Origin: Nostoc spongiaeforme FACHB-130
GTDB lineage: Bacteria; Cyanobacteriota; Cyanobacteriia; Cyanobacteriales; Nostocaceae
Reading direction: 5' to 3'
DNA: 64,000 bases
Assembly (NCBI RefSeq): GCF_014698475.1
Contig: NZ_JACJTB010000017.1
Location: forward strand, 1 to 64,000
The position numbers and the translations under genes were made by a program. How positions within the stretch are numbered: position 1 is the first letter of the stretch; every line of letters starts with the position of its first letter. Below the pieces are notes generated by a model, which was not told the DNA's origin, did no database searches, and saw only the letters and a list, made by a program, of their open reading frames with translations. Below, piece after piece: positions 1-7,303 of this stretch.

Positions 1-151
1 TTAAAACTGTTGTAATACTTACACAGTCTATGTTTTCAGCCTGAGCATCATTAAAATATAGTTACTAAAATTTACTAAACTTTATTACTCACCATAAAAA
101 TACCGGAAGAACCAAAAAGTCAAGTAAAATCTGCTGACTAACATCAAATAT

Positions 152-2137
152 ATGGAACACAATACAACAACAGATCCGAACTTTTTCTTAGTGTGTGGAC
201 TGGGGAATTTAGGACAATATTGTGTATCTGTGCTGAAGGAGTTTGGCGTTAAGGTTAATGCAATTGAACAGGTAAATACTCACACTTGGGAAATTACAGA
301 ATTACCAGAGTTAATCGATAAATTGGTAATTGGTGATTGTCGACAACCGAAAATATTAGAACAAGCAGGGATAAAACATTGTCGGGCAATTCTGATTGTA
401 ACAAGTGATGAGCGGGTGAATATCGCTGCGGCATTTGCGGCGCGATCGCTCAATCCTCATGTGCGTTTAGTTATCCGTTCCGCCCAAAATAATCTCAACG
501 ATTTACTCCAAGACAGTTTGGGTAACTTTATCGCCTTTGAAGCCACCCAATTACCCTCCCACAGTTTAGCTTTAGCCGCATTAGGTTGTGAAACCAGAGG
601 ATTTTTTAATTTAGACAACCATTTACTCCAAATTTTCGCAGTATCTATCCATGCTTCCCATCGCTGGAGTCATTGCTGTGTTTCGCAAATTAATACTAGC
701 CAACGCCGCGTACTTATCCACGTCACAGCCGGTCAACCAGTACCCAAAGGTTTCTATCAATGGAAACCAGATGCAAAAGTCCTCCCCGGAGACTCTATCT
801 TTTACATTGAAGTCAGCGAAAATCTCAAGACTTCCCCAAAACAAATGAATAGCCTTGGGCAATTTTGGCATGAAATGGTCACAGAAATATCATGGCAAAA
901 TCTCCGCCACAAATTAACGCAGTTTTGGGAAGACAGTAGTCAAACCCGCCGCGTCGCTTTCATTGGGGCATTATTGTTAGTGAGTTTATTCTTGTTAGGA
1001 ACACTGCTTTTCAAATCACAGTATCCTGACCTTTCTTGGCAAGATGCGCTCAATGTGGCTTTGGTATTGAGTCTCGGCGGTTACGGTGATGTCTTTGGGG
1101 GACAGCAAAAAATATCTTTTCCCCTGACATGGTGGCTGCATTTATTCAGTATTACCACGAGTGTGACTAGTACATTGTTCGTTGGTATTCTCTACGCCTT
1201 AATGACCGAACGTGTCTTATCTGCAAGATTTCAGTTTTCTAAACGTCGTCCCCGCATCCCCAAAGCCGACCATGTAGTATTAGTGGGGATGGGAAGAGTT
1301 GGTCGGAGTGTCGCCCAGTTGTTGCAAGAACTCAAACAACCCTTGGTAGGCGTAAATACCAAAGACCTAGAAACAGGAATGTTACCCCAAATGCCTTTAG
1401 TTTTAGGAAATCTCAACCATGCTTTAACAAAAGTCAATCTTTCAACAGCAAAAAGTGTTGTGGTTGTCACCGATGATGAAGTGACAAATTTGGAAATCGC
1501 TTTAAAAGCAAGTACTGTCAACCCAAAAGCTAACTTAGTTATTCGTACCTTTGACCCTTGTTTTAGCGAAAATATCGGTCTACTACTACCCCACGCCAGA
1601 ATTATGGGAGTTTACGCCTTAGCCGCCGAAGCATTTGCAGGTGCAGCATTTGGGGAAAATATTTTAAATTTATTTCGTTTGCATAACCAAACAATATTAG
1701 TTACCGAATATCAAATTGAAACTGAGGATACCCTCAATGGCAAATTAATTGCTGATATTGCCTATGGTTATCGAGTCGTGCCAATTTTTCATCTGAGAGC
1801 TAAACAGCATACACCCAAGTTTATGCCTGCCGATGATATCAAATTAATTGTAGGCGATCGCTTGGTCGTCTTAGCCACCATCGAAGGACTGCAAGCCGTC
1901 GAACGCGGAACCATCAAACCCGGACACTGCTTAGTGCGAGTCGAAAAAACAATTTCCGCAGAAGCCACATTTGAAGGCGCAGCCATAATTTCACGAGTTA
2001 CTGGTTGTGATATGCACCTAGCCAGAACTTTAATGAATCAATTACCCGCCACTTTCCAACATCCCCTATACTTGCACCAAGCACATCGTTTAGTACAAGA
2101 GTTGAGTAAATGCCAAGTTTCGGCTCATATTGAGTAG
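152..2137 (+). CDS. RCK-pore-RCK potassium channel-like protein (TrkA-N twice)
   Basis: This 661-residue protein is probably an inner-membrane potassium channel or channel-like transporter gated by nucleotides. A first TrkA-N Rossmann domain starts near residue 11 with GLGNLG at 16-21. A hydrophobic helix lies at about 267-287, a pore-loop-like stretch contains GGYGD at 309-313, and a second helix spans about 327-350. A second TrkA-N domain follows with GMGRVG at 379-384 and then a C-terminal RCK lobe. Having RCK units on both sides of a two-helix pore is less common than the usual pore-RCK order. The filter reads SLGGYGD where canonical channels have TVGYGD, so selectivity is uncertain. The ATG start is preceded by AT-rich DNA without a strong ribosome binding site. 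The gene stands alone. Confidence 0.8.
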   Translation: MEHNTTTDPNFFLVCGLGNLGQYCVSVLKEFGVKVNAIEQVNTHTWEITELPELIDKLVIGDCRQPKILEQAGIKHCRAILIVTSDERVNIAAAFAARSLNPHVRLVIRSAQNNLNDLLQDSLGNFIAFEATQLPSHSLALAALGCETRGFFNLDNHLLQIFAVSIHASHRWSHCCVSQINTSQRRVLIHVTAGQPVPKGFYQWKPDAKVLPGDSIFYIEVSENLKTSPKQMNSLGQFWHEMVTEISWQNLRHKLTQFWEDSSQTRRVAFIGALLLVSLFLLGTLLFKSQYPDLSWQDALNVALVLSLGGYGDVFGGQQKISFPLTWWLHLFSITTSVTSTLFVGILYALMTERVLSARFQFSKRRPRIPKADHVVLVGMGRVGRSVAQLLQELKQPLVGVNTKDLETGMLPQMPLVLGNLNHALTKVNLSTAKSVVVVTDDEVTNLEIALKASTVNPKANLVIRTFDPCFSENIGLLLPHARIMGVYALAAEAFAGAAFGENILNLFRLHNQTILVTEYQIETEDTLNGKLIADIAYGYRVVPIFHLRAKQHTPKFMPADDIKLIVGDRLVVLATIEGLQAVERGTIKPGHCLVRVEKTISAEATFEGAAIISRVTGCDMHLARTLMNQLPATFQHPLYLHQAHRLVQELSKCQVSAHIE

Positions 2138-2433
2138 CAAATAGCCCCAACGAATGGAATTCGCGGCTATAAAAACAAAGTCAGCCTACACGGACTAACC
2201 CATCAATGATTTATAACCCAATACGGTTCAGTTAAGAAAACGAAATTACAACAAAACCAGCAAATGATCACTCAACAAAAAACGAAAAAATGATTTTGGA
2301 GGGGGTTTGGGGGACGCAACCGTCCCCCAATCGGGGGCGTGGGGGAGAATCCCCCAAATCTTGCTCATTATTTGATAGGTAGAATTTGATAGGTAGAGCA
2401 GGAATTGAGAAATCAACACCCACACACCCCTAA
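2138..2433. repeat. Intergenic dispersed repeats and solo MITE-type end
   Basis: This gap has no gene. From about 2142 it holds a dispersed repeat (AGCCCCAACGAATGGAATTC and on to GCGGCTATAAAAAC) that recurs inverted near 61096-61128. At 2219-2236 there is CAATACGGTTCAGTTAAG, identical to the left terminal repeat of the MITE at 53953, but no matching right end was found here. A G/C-rich stretch at about 2298-2360 contains inverted runs of GGGGG and CCCCC, which could form a hairpin. Confidence 0.6.
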
Positions 2434-3390
2434 TTAAAGTTCTCTCTTCGGAATTTCCTCACGAAACTCAATCACTAATTGCATAGTTTCCACAGTTAAA
2501 TCGCGCAAATCTCGATTCAGAAAAACCGCACCTTGCGGCCCAAACCAACGGTCAAAAATAGCGACATATTTGCTATCGCCATTGACAAAACCTTGCATAA
2601 ACTTAATTAGAGAATAATTTACAGCGTCGAGAAACTTAGAATTATCCTCTGGAACCATGCAAGCGATACCTTCTCGTGACAAAGGTCTATCAGGTGCGAT
2701 CGCAAAATTATCAGGATTCTTCGCCTTTTGCAACCATCCTTCCAACAAAATACTATCAGATGCAAAAGCATCAATTTTGCCTTCTTCTAAAGCTGTATAT
2801 CCTTCTGCACGAGTCTTCAAATAAACCAACTTAGCTTGGGGTTGTACCTGTTTAATTGCTAATTCATTTGTAGTTTGTGCTAACACCCCAATTCGTTTCC
2901 CAATTAACGATTCTGGCGAACCAATATCACTACCTGATTTCACTAATAATTGCGTACCCGTCACACCATAACTCACCGAAAAATCAACCTTTTTATCTCG
3001 TTCCCAAGTAAAACTACTAGCATCACAAACAATATCAACTTCCCGGTTAACTATTTTGGGAATTCTCTGTGCAGGAGTCAAACCGACTAATTTTAATTGA
3101 ATTTTTTTTCCTAATTGTTTTTCTAATTGTTGTTTGATGACATTTAACATATCTACCGAATAACCAGTTAATTTACCTTGGTCATCGGTATAAGCAAAAG
3201 GCAATGCATCTTTACTTGTACCAGCCGTTAGTACTCCTGTACGTGCAACTTTTTGCATCACAGTCTCAGCTATAGCAGTATTAGGCATAATTGCTGCCAA
3301 AGCCAAACTAATCACAGGAATAGTTATTTTAGTATATTGAGTGATTTTGATGAATCCAGATAAGTACTTTAAATCAAAACTTCTATGCAC
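2434..3390 (-). CDS. Periplasmic amino-acid-type solute-binding protein
   Basis: The product resembles the SBP_bac_3 family that delivers polar amino acids to ABC importers. After an N-terminal hydrophobic segment ending in a plausible signal-peptidase site (NTAIAE), the mature part begins TVMQKVARTGVLTAGTS and continues with the usual PFAYTDDQGKLTGYSVDM block and a second lobe with IGVLAQTTNELAIK. No ABC permease or ATPase lies next to it, so its partner is encoded elsewhere. The frame can be extended to a TTG at 3453, but a GTG at 3390 is preceded by GAGGG and places the hydrophobic signal segment closer to the N terminus, so I favour it. The substrate cannot be read from the sequence. Amino acids such as glutamate or glutamine are the family default. 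Confidence 0.8.
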   Translation of the reverse strand: MHRSFDLKYLSGFIKITQYTKITIPVISLALAAIMPNTAIAETVMQKVARTGVLTAGTSKDALPFAYTDDQGKLTGYSVDMLNVIKQQLEKQLGKKIQLKLVGLTPAQRIPKIVNREVDIVCDASSFTWERDKKVDFSVSYGVTGTQLLVKSGSDIGSPESLIGKRIGVLAQTTNELAIKQVQPQAKLVYLKTRAEGYTALEEGKIDAFASDSILLEGWLQKAKNPDNFAIAPDRPLSREGIACMVPEDNSKFLDAVNYSLIKFMQGFVNGDSKYVAIFDRWFGPQGAVFLNRDLRDLTVETMQLVIEFREEIPKREL

Positions 3391-3520
3391 AGCACCCTCA
3401 CAAAAAATCCGTTGTGATGGACAAAATACAGTAATTATCCCTGTCAAATGCAAATTAGTTGAATCTGGTAATGATTCTTTACCAGAACTTACTCAAAACG
3501 CTCAATTCTCCTACTAAATA

Positions 3521-3582
3521 ATTTAGCCTGCGTAGGCAGGCTTTGTTCGTATAGCCCCAGACTTCCAGTCTGAGGGGGGGGT
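3521..3582. repeat. Dispersed intergenic repeat
   Basis: The stretch contains the inverted pair GCCTGCGTAGGCAGGC followed by GTATAGCCCCAGACTTCCAGTC and a G run. Nearly the same text occurs in reverse orientation at about 60966-61020, so this is a small dispersed repeat and not a gene. Confidence 0.55.
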
Positions 3583-3591
3583 TTACTGAAG

Positions 3592-4026
3592 TTAAATCTT
3601 ATTAGGTATTAGCACTTTCGCTTCTACTTTGACACTTTTCACACCTTTAACTTCCTTCACTAATTTTTCAGCTTTTTGTAACTCTGCATTCGATGTCGCA
3701 GTTCCTTTTATTACGACATTCCCCGCTTTAGCTTCTACCTCTAATTTATTATTTGGTAACTCGGCTTTCAGCTTTTTAGTAACTTCACTTTTTAATTCAC
3801 CCTCAGACTTTGTAGTTACAGGAGTATTTTTGGTTACTGCTGTTTTCTCAGTTGTATCTTTAGCTGTTTTATCTGTAGTTTGACTAGTTTGGGAAGCGGG
3901 TTTTGCTGATGCTTGGGAAGTTGGGTTATTAGTAGAACTTTTAGCAGCATCTTGATGACTTTCTTGACAACCAACAGCACCAACTAACAAAATGCTACTG
4001 ATGATCAACGGAAATAACTTTTTCAT
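3592..4026 (-). CDS. BON-domain lipoprotein
   Basis: From the ATG at 4026 the protein starts MKKLFPLIISSILLVGAVGC, a lipoprotein signal peptide ending in a lipobox-like AVGC. The ORF extends nine codons further, but those lack signal character. A low-complexity linker rich in Ser, Thr, Lys and Ala follows (about residues 25-75). The C-terminal part holds one BON domain (LKAELPNNKLEVEAKAGNVV through VKGVKSVKVEAKV). BON domains are associated with envelope stress and membrane binding, as in OsmY. The protein is therefore probably membrane-anchored in the periplasm or lumen. The precise role is unknown, and it is not obviously in an operon. Confidence 0.8.
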   Translation of the reverse strand: MKKLFPLIISSILLVGAVGCQESHQDAAKSSTNNPTSQASAKPASQTSQTTDKTAKDTTEKTAVTKNTPVTTKSEGELKSEVTKKLKAELPNNKLEVEAKAGNVVIKGTATSNAELQKAEKLVKEVKGVKSVKVEAKVLIPNKI

Positions 4027-4454
4027 ATCTGTCTCCAAATTGAATACTTGCAACGGTCAATAGAGATAGATGCTATTCTGAAGAGAAAACTTAACAACAA
4101 TCTAATAGGCTATAGCAAGTTGACAGCTATTAAGCAATATAGATGCCTAAGATATTTTCTCGACTGGTATCCTAAGCAATTTGATAACGGTTTTACGATG
4201 TTATCAAACTAATTAGATATTTGCCTATATTTTGTCAAAAATTTATATTTTCCTAGAATAAATTACTAGTTGTTTTTGATACATATATATAGAAAATAAT
4301 ATTTTTATTCCTACATAAAACCTACTTCTTTCTAGCCAAGCAAGATTTATCAGAAGTAGAATAAACCAGATGCAAGATGTTCGGTTAATCTGAATCCACA
4401 TATTGCAGAAAACTGATAAATTCAATATATTGCAGCGACAACATAAATCATACT

Positions 4455-4799
4455 ATGAGTAATCTTTCCCCTCGCCAGCCAGAAAATTTTATGCCAGAAG
4501 ATATTAATGAAAATCATTTTTGGCAATATCTACAATCTCTCAATCGAGATACAGTTGTCCAATTATCTAAACCAGATTCCCCAGAAGTATTACATTTAAT
4601 TCAACAGACAATTGTGGCAATATTAGGCAATTTGCCCCACGACAGATTTAATACTATGATTACTACTAGCCGCGAAGAATTAGGTAGGTTATTAGGTTCA
4701 GCTATGGTAGACGGCTATTTTTTACGTAATGCCGAACAAAGACTGCAAATAGAAAAAACTTTTCATTTAGCAGATGAAAAATCTACAAATCCTGAATAA
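4455..4799 (+). CDS. DUF760 family protein
   Basis: This 114-residue soluble protein matches the DUF760 family of cyanobacteria and plastids as I recognise it: NHFWQYLQSLNRDTVVQLSK, then a helix-rich core with VAILGNLPHDRFNTMITTSREELGRLLGSAMVDGYFLRN. No signal peptide or membrane segment is visible and no catalytic motif is known. The gene is followed by a bidirectional hairpin terminator shared with the converging pentapeptide gene. The function is unknown. Family assignment rests on the GNLP and LGRLLGSAMVDGYFLRN motifs. Confidence 0.75.
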   Translation: MSNLSPRQPENFMPEDINENHFWQYLQSLNRDTVVQLSKPDSPEVLHLIQQTIVAILGNLPHDRFNTMITTSREELGRLLGSAMVDGYFLRNAEQRLQIEKTFHLADEKSTNPE

Positions 4800-4838
4800 T
4801 TTTCCTGCTGATTAATGTTCAAAATTTCATCAATTAAA

Positions 4839-4867
4839 ACCCTCCAAATATCTGGAGGGTTATTTTT
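4839..4867. terminator. Bidirectional rho-independent terminator
   Basis: ACCCTCCA at 4839-4846 pairs with TGGAGGGT at 4853-4860 across a six-base loop. T-rich tracts follow on both strands. It lies between the converging DUF760 and pentapeptide-repeat genes and fits both. Confidence 0.8.
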
Positions 4868-4873
4868 ATCAAT

Positions 4874-5368
4874 TTACCGACAACCCAAAGACTCTCGCGT
4901 ATCTACACCTGTTTTAGAATTGACACCACTAGCTTTAACACAGAGTTTTTTCACCTGCGGCCCATCTAACACGGCATTCGTAAAATCTGCACCTGTAATC
5001 TCAACATTATCAAAGGTCGATCGCAGCATCATCGCATCTGTCAAAATTGCATCTGTCAAATCAGCATTTTTGAACCTAGTTAAGTAAGCTATACCATTAC
5101 TAAAATCTACACCATGCAGATTTACACCTTCTAGGATAGTGCCGTTAAACACACCGCCGCGTAAGTCAGCATTGCTAAAGTTAGCATTCTCCAAATCAAC
5201 GTTGGTAAACTCACTACCCACTAAACTTTGACCAGAATAATCCTTTGCTATCACTTCATCCCCAGCCGAACGGGTAATACTCGAAGAACTAGCAGCCTCC
5301 GCCGATAAGGGGAATAACAATAAAGCCATTGCTAAAACAACACTCGCCAATATGCGCCAATTTTTCAT
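4874..5368 (-). CDS. Secreted pentapeptide-repeat protein (lumenal type)
   Basis: The 164-residue product starts with a clear signal peptide (MKNWRILASVVLAMALLLFP through AEAASS). The body is a run of A(D/N)LXX pentapeptides, e.g. VDLENANFSNADLRGGVFNG and ADLTDAILTDAMMLRSTFDN, which fold as a right-handed quadrilateral beta-helix. The C terminus has two cysteines (KKLCVKASG and ESLGCR) and could form a disulfide. The arrangement resembles the thylakoid lumen pentapeptide proteins of cyanobacteria and plants, so a lumenal or periplasmic location is likely. The biochemical role is unknown. It converges with the DUF760 gene across a shared terminator. Confidence 0.8.
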   Translation of the reverse strand: MKNWRILASVVLAMALLLFPLSAEAASSSSITRSAGDEVIAKDYSGQSLVGSEFTNVDLENANFSNADLRGGVFNGTILEGVNLHGVDFSNGIAYLTRFKNADLTDAILTDAMMLRSTFDNVEITGADFTNAVLDGPQVKKLCVKASGVNSKTGVDTRESLGCR

Positions 5369-5417
5369 AACTTATTCTTAACAAAACTCAATACTCCTAC
5401 AAATAACATTACTAGGT

Positions 5418-5482
5418 TAAAGTCTGAAGGGTGAAGTATGAAGTCGGAAATTTTATACTTCAGACTTCAGGCTTCATCCTTG
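5418..5482. repeat. Small inverted repeat upstream of gcvT
   Basis: Complementary stretches built on GAAGTATGAAGTC and ACTTCAGACTTCAGGCTTCA can fold back on themselves. The same vocabulary recurs just after gcvT and gcvH, so it is a dispersed repeat and not a unique regulatory site. Confidence 0.5.
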
Positions 5483-5519
5483 ACTTAGGATATATAGCAG
5501 TTGAAGAGCATAACTACCT

Positions 5520-6635
5520 GTGGCTAATCAAGAAAACATCGCCGCATCCTTGGCGCGAACTCCTTTATATCAACTGGGTGTAGAACTTAAAGCCCGCTTT
5601 ACCAGCTTTGGTGGTTGGGAAATGCCTGTACAATACAGCAGTATTACCAGCGAACATGAAGCTGTAAGAAATGCTGCGGGGATGTTTGATATCTCCCACA
5701 TGGGCAAATTCACCTTGGAAGGTAAAAAAGTCATTGACCAACTCCAGGGTTTAGTCCCTTCTGACTTGAGTCGCTTACAAGCGGGGCAAGCGCAATATAC
5801 AGTATTGTTAAATGCCCAAGGGGGAATCATTGACGATATTATTGTTTATTATCAAAGTGAAGAGAAAGTAGCGATCGTTGTTAATGCAGCAACCACAGCC
5901 AAAGATAAAACCTGGCTATTGCAAAACCTCAACTTAGATGAAATTCAATTTCAAGACCTCTCACCCGAAAAAGTCTTAATTGCCTTGCAAGGGCCACAAG
6001 CTGAAAAATATCTCCAGCCATTTGTAGACCAAGACTTACAACCAATTAAAGCCTTTGGTCATTTACAAGCAAATATACTCGGTCAACCCGCCTTCGTCGC
6101 CCGAACAGGTTACACCGGCGAAGATGGCTTTGAAATCATGGTAGACCCAGAAGTAGGCATAGAACTATGGCGTAATTTATACAACGCTGGTGTTGTTCCT
6201 TGTGGACTAGGTGCAAGAGATACCTTACGACTCGAAGCCGCAATGGCACTTTACGGCCAAGACATCGACGATACAACCACACCCTTAGAAGCTGGTCTAG
6301 GCTGGTTAGTTCACATCGATACCAAAGGCGACTTTATTGGTCGGTCAGTCTTAGAACAGCAAAAAGCCAACGGAGTACAACGCCGACTCATAGGTTTACA
6401 AATGCAAGGACGTAACATCGCCCGTCACGGCTACCAAGTTTTATCCGCAGGTCAAGTTGTAGGAGAAGTTACCAGTGGTACGATATCTCCCACACTGGGT
6501 TATCCTGTTGCTTTGGCATATATTCCCAGCAAACTAGCAAAGGTTGGTCAACAGTTAGAAGTGGAAATTCGCGGTAAAGCCTACCCCACAGTAGTAGTCA
6601 AACGCCCCTTTTATCGGTCAAAAACTAAGAAATGA
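5520..6635 (+). CDS. gcvT: Glycine cleavage system T protein (aminomethyltransferase)
   Basis: GcvT transfers the methylene group from the aminomethyl-lipoyl arm of GcvH to tetrahydrofolate and releases ammonia. In cyanobacteria this serves photorespiratory glycine oxidation and one-carbon supply. The 371-residue protein is full length: folate-binding domain with FTSFGGWEMPVQYSS and the MFDISHMGKF block, ARTGYTGEDGFEI in the middle, and the C-terminal barrel with GEVTSGTISPTLGYPVALAY. The start is a GTG at 5520 (VANQENIAASLARTPLYQLG), which gives the expected N terminus. It heads the gcvT-gcvH-gcvP cluster on the same strand, with a 160-bp gap before gcvH. No glycine riboswitch motif was recognised upstream. 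Confidence 0.95.
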   Translation: MANQENIAASLARTPLYQLGVELKARFTSFGGWEMPVQYSSITSEHEAVRNAAGMFDISHMGKFTLEGKKVIDQLQGLVPSDLSRLQAGQAQYTVLLNAQGGIIDDIIVYYQSEEKVAIVVNAATTAKDKTWLLQNLNLDEIQFQDLSPEKVLIALQGPQAEKYLQPFVDQDLQPIKAFGHLQANILGQPAFVARTGYTGEDGFEIMVDPEVGIELWRNLYNAGVVPCGLGARDTLRLEAAMALYGQDIDDTTTPLEAGLGWLVHIDTKGDFIGRSVLEQQKANGVQRRLIGLQMQGRNIARHGYQVLSAGQVVGEVTSGTISPTLGYPVALAYIPSKLAKVGQQLEVEIRGKAYPTVVVKRPFYRSKTKK

Positions 6636-6680
6636 AGTATAAAGGCTGACATTTCAGACTTCAGACTTCATCCTTCGCTG
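6630..6680. repeat. Small dispersed repeat abutting the gcvT stop
   Basis: GAAGTATAAAGGCTGACATT followed by TCAGACTTCAGACTTCATCC matches the repeat vocabulary found before gcvT and after gcvH. It begins at the gcvT stop codon. Confidence 0.45.
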
Positions 6681-6795
6681 CTTTTTGAGGAATAATGTGT
6701 TGTGAACTACTCAAGCTACAGTAAACCTGATTATTAAATATGACCAGCATTACTGTGAGAACAATAATTTTAGTGATAATTGGAGGGTAAGTAAT

Positions 6796-7191
6796 ATGTC
6801 TCAATATCCTGATGATTTAAAATACCAGGATAGCCATGAATACGTACGGCTAGATGGTGATATTGCTACCATTGGCATCACGGAATTTGCCGTCAGAGAA
6901 TTAGGTGAAATCGTATTTGTAGAACTGCCAGAGATTGGTAAAAATTTTGCCAAAGGTGATGAATTAGGCACAATCGAATCAGTCAAAGCTGTTGGAGAAT
7001 TGTATTCACCCGTAACAGGTACAGTGGTAGAAAGTAATAACGCTTTGATTGATGATCCCGAACTACTGAACGATGATCCATACGGCGAAGGCTGGTTACT
7101 GAAAATACGTGTTGATGATCCCAGTGAACTAGATAATGCCTTAACTGCAAGCCAGTACAGCGCATTGGTAGAAGGTGCTGAAGAAGTATGA
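6796..7191 (+). CDS. gcvH: Glycine cleavage system H protein (lipoyl carrier)
   Basis: GcvH carries the aminomethyl intermediate between GcvP, GcvT and lipoamide dehydrogenase. The 131-residue protein is standard length and has the lipoylation motif [15 protein letters not shown], with Lys64 the predicted lipoyl site, and the usual YGEGWLLKI near the C terminus. GGAGGG at 6781-6786 is a good ribosome binding site for the ATG. It lies between gcvT and gcvP. The stop codon falls inside a small repeat (GAAGTATGAAGTATAAAG), so the last residues may have been set by repeat insertion. Confidence 0.95.
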   Translation: MSQYPDDLKYQDSHEYVRLDGDIATIGITEFAVRELGEIVFVELPEIGKNFAKGDELGTIESVKAVGELYSPVTGTVVESNNALIDDPELLNDDPYGEGWLLKIRVDDPSELDNALTASQYSALVEGAEEV

Positions 7192-7236
7192 AGTATAAAG
7201 TATGAAGTATAAATTCCATACTTCGTACTTTTCCTT
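7182..7236. repeat. Small repeat overlapping the gcvH stop codon
   Basis: Tandem GAAGTATGAAGTATAAA units are followed by the partly complementary CCATACTTCGTACTTTTCC, giving a potential hairpin between gcvH and gcvP. The gcvH TGA stop at 7189-7191 is inside the first unit. Confidence 0.5.
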
Positions 7237-7303
7237 GAATGTCAACTTGTTAAAAGTATTTTTTATTGCAAAATATTAAATAGTTGCGTCCGGAGTTCGA
7301 TTT

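Noticed and set aside
4243-4425. Minus-strand 60-codon frame upstream of the DUF760 gene
   Set aside because: There is no ribosome binding site or family. The composition is typical of AT-rich noise, and the region is the likely promoter of the DUF760 gene.
5368-5520. Glycine riboswitch upstream of gcvT
   Set aside because: No glycine aptamer motifs were recognised. The region is filled by a dispersed inverted repeat.
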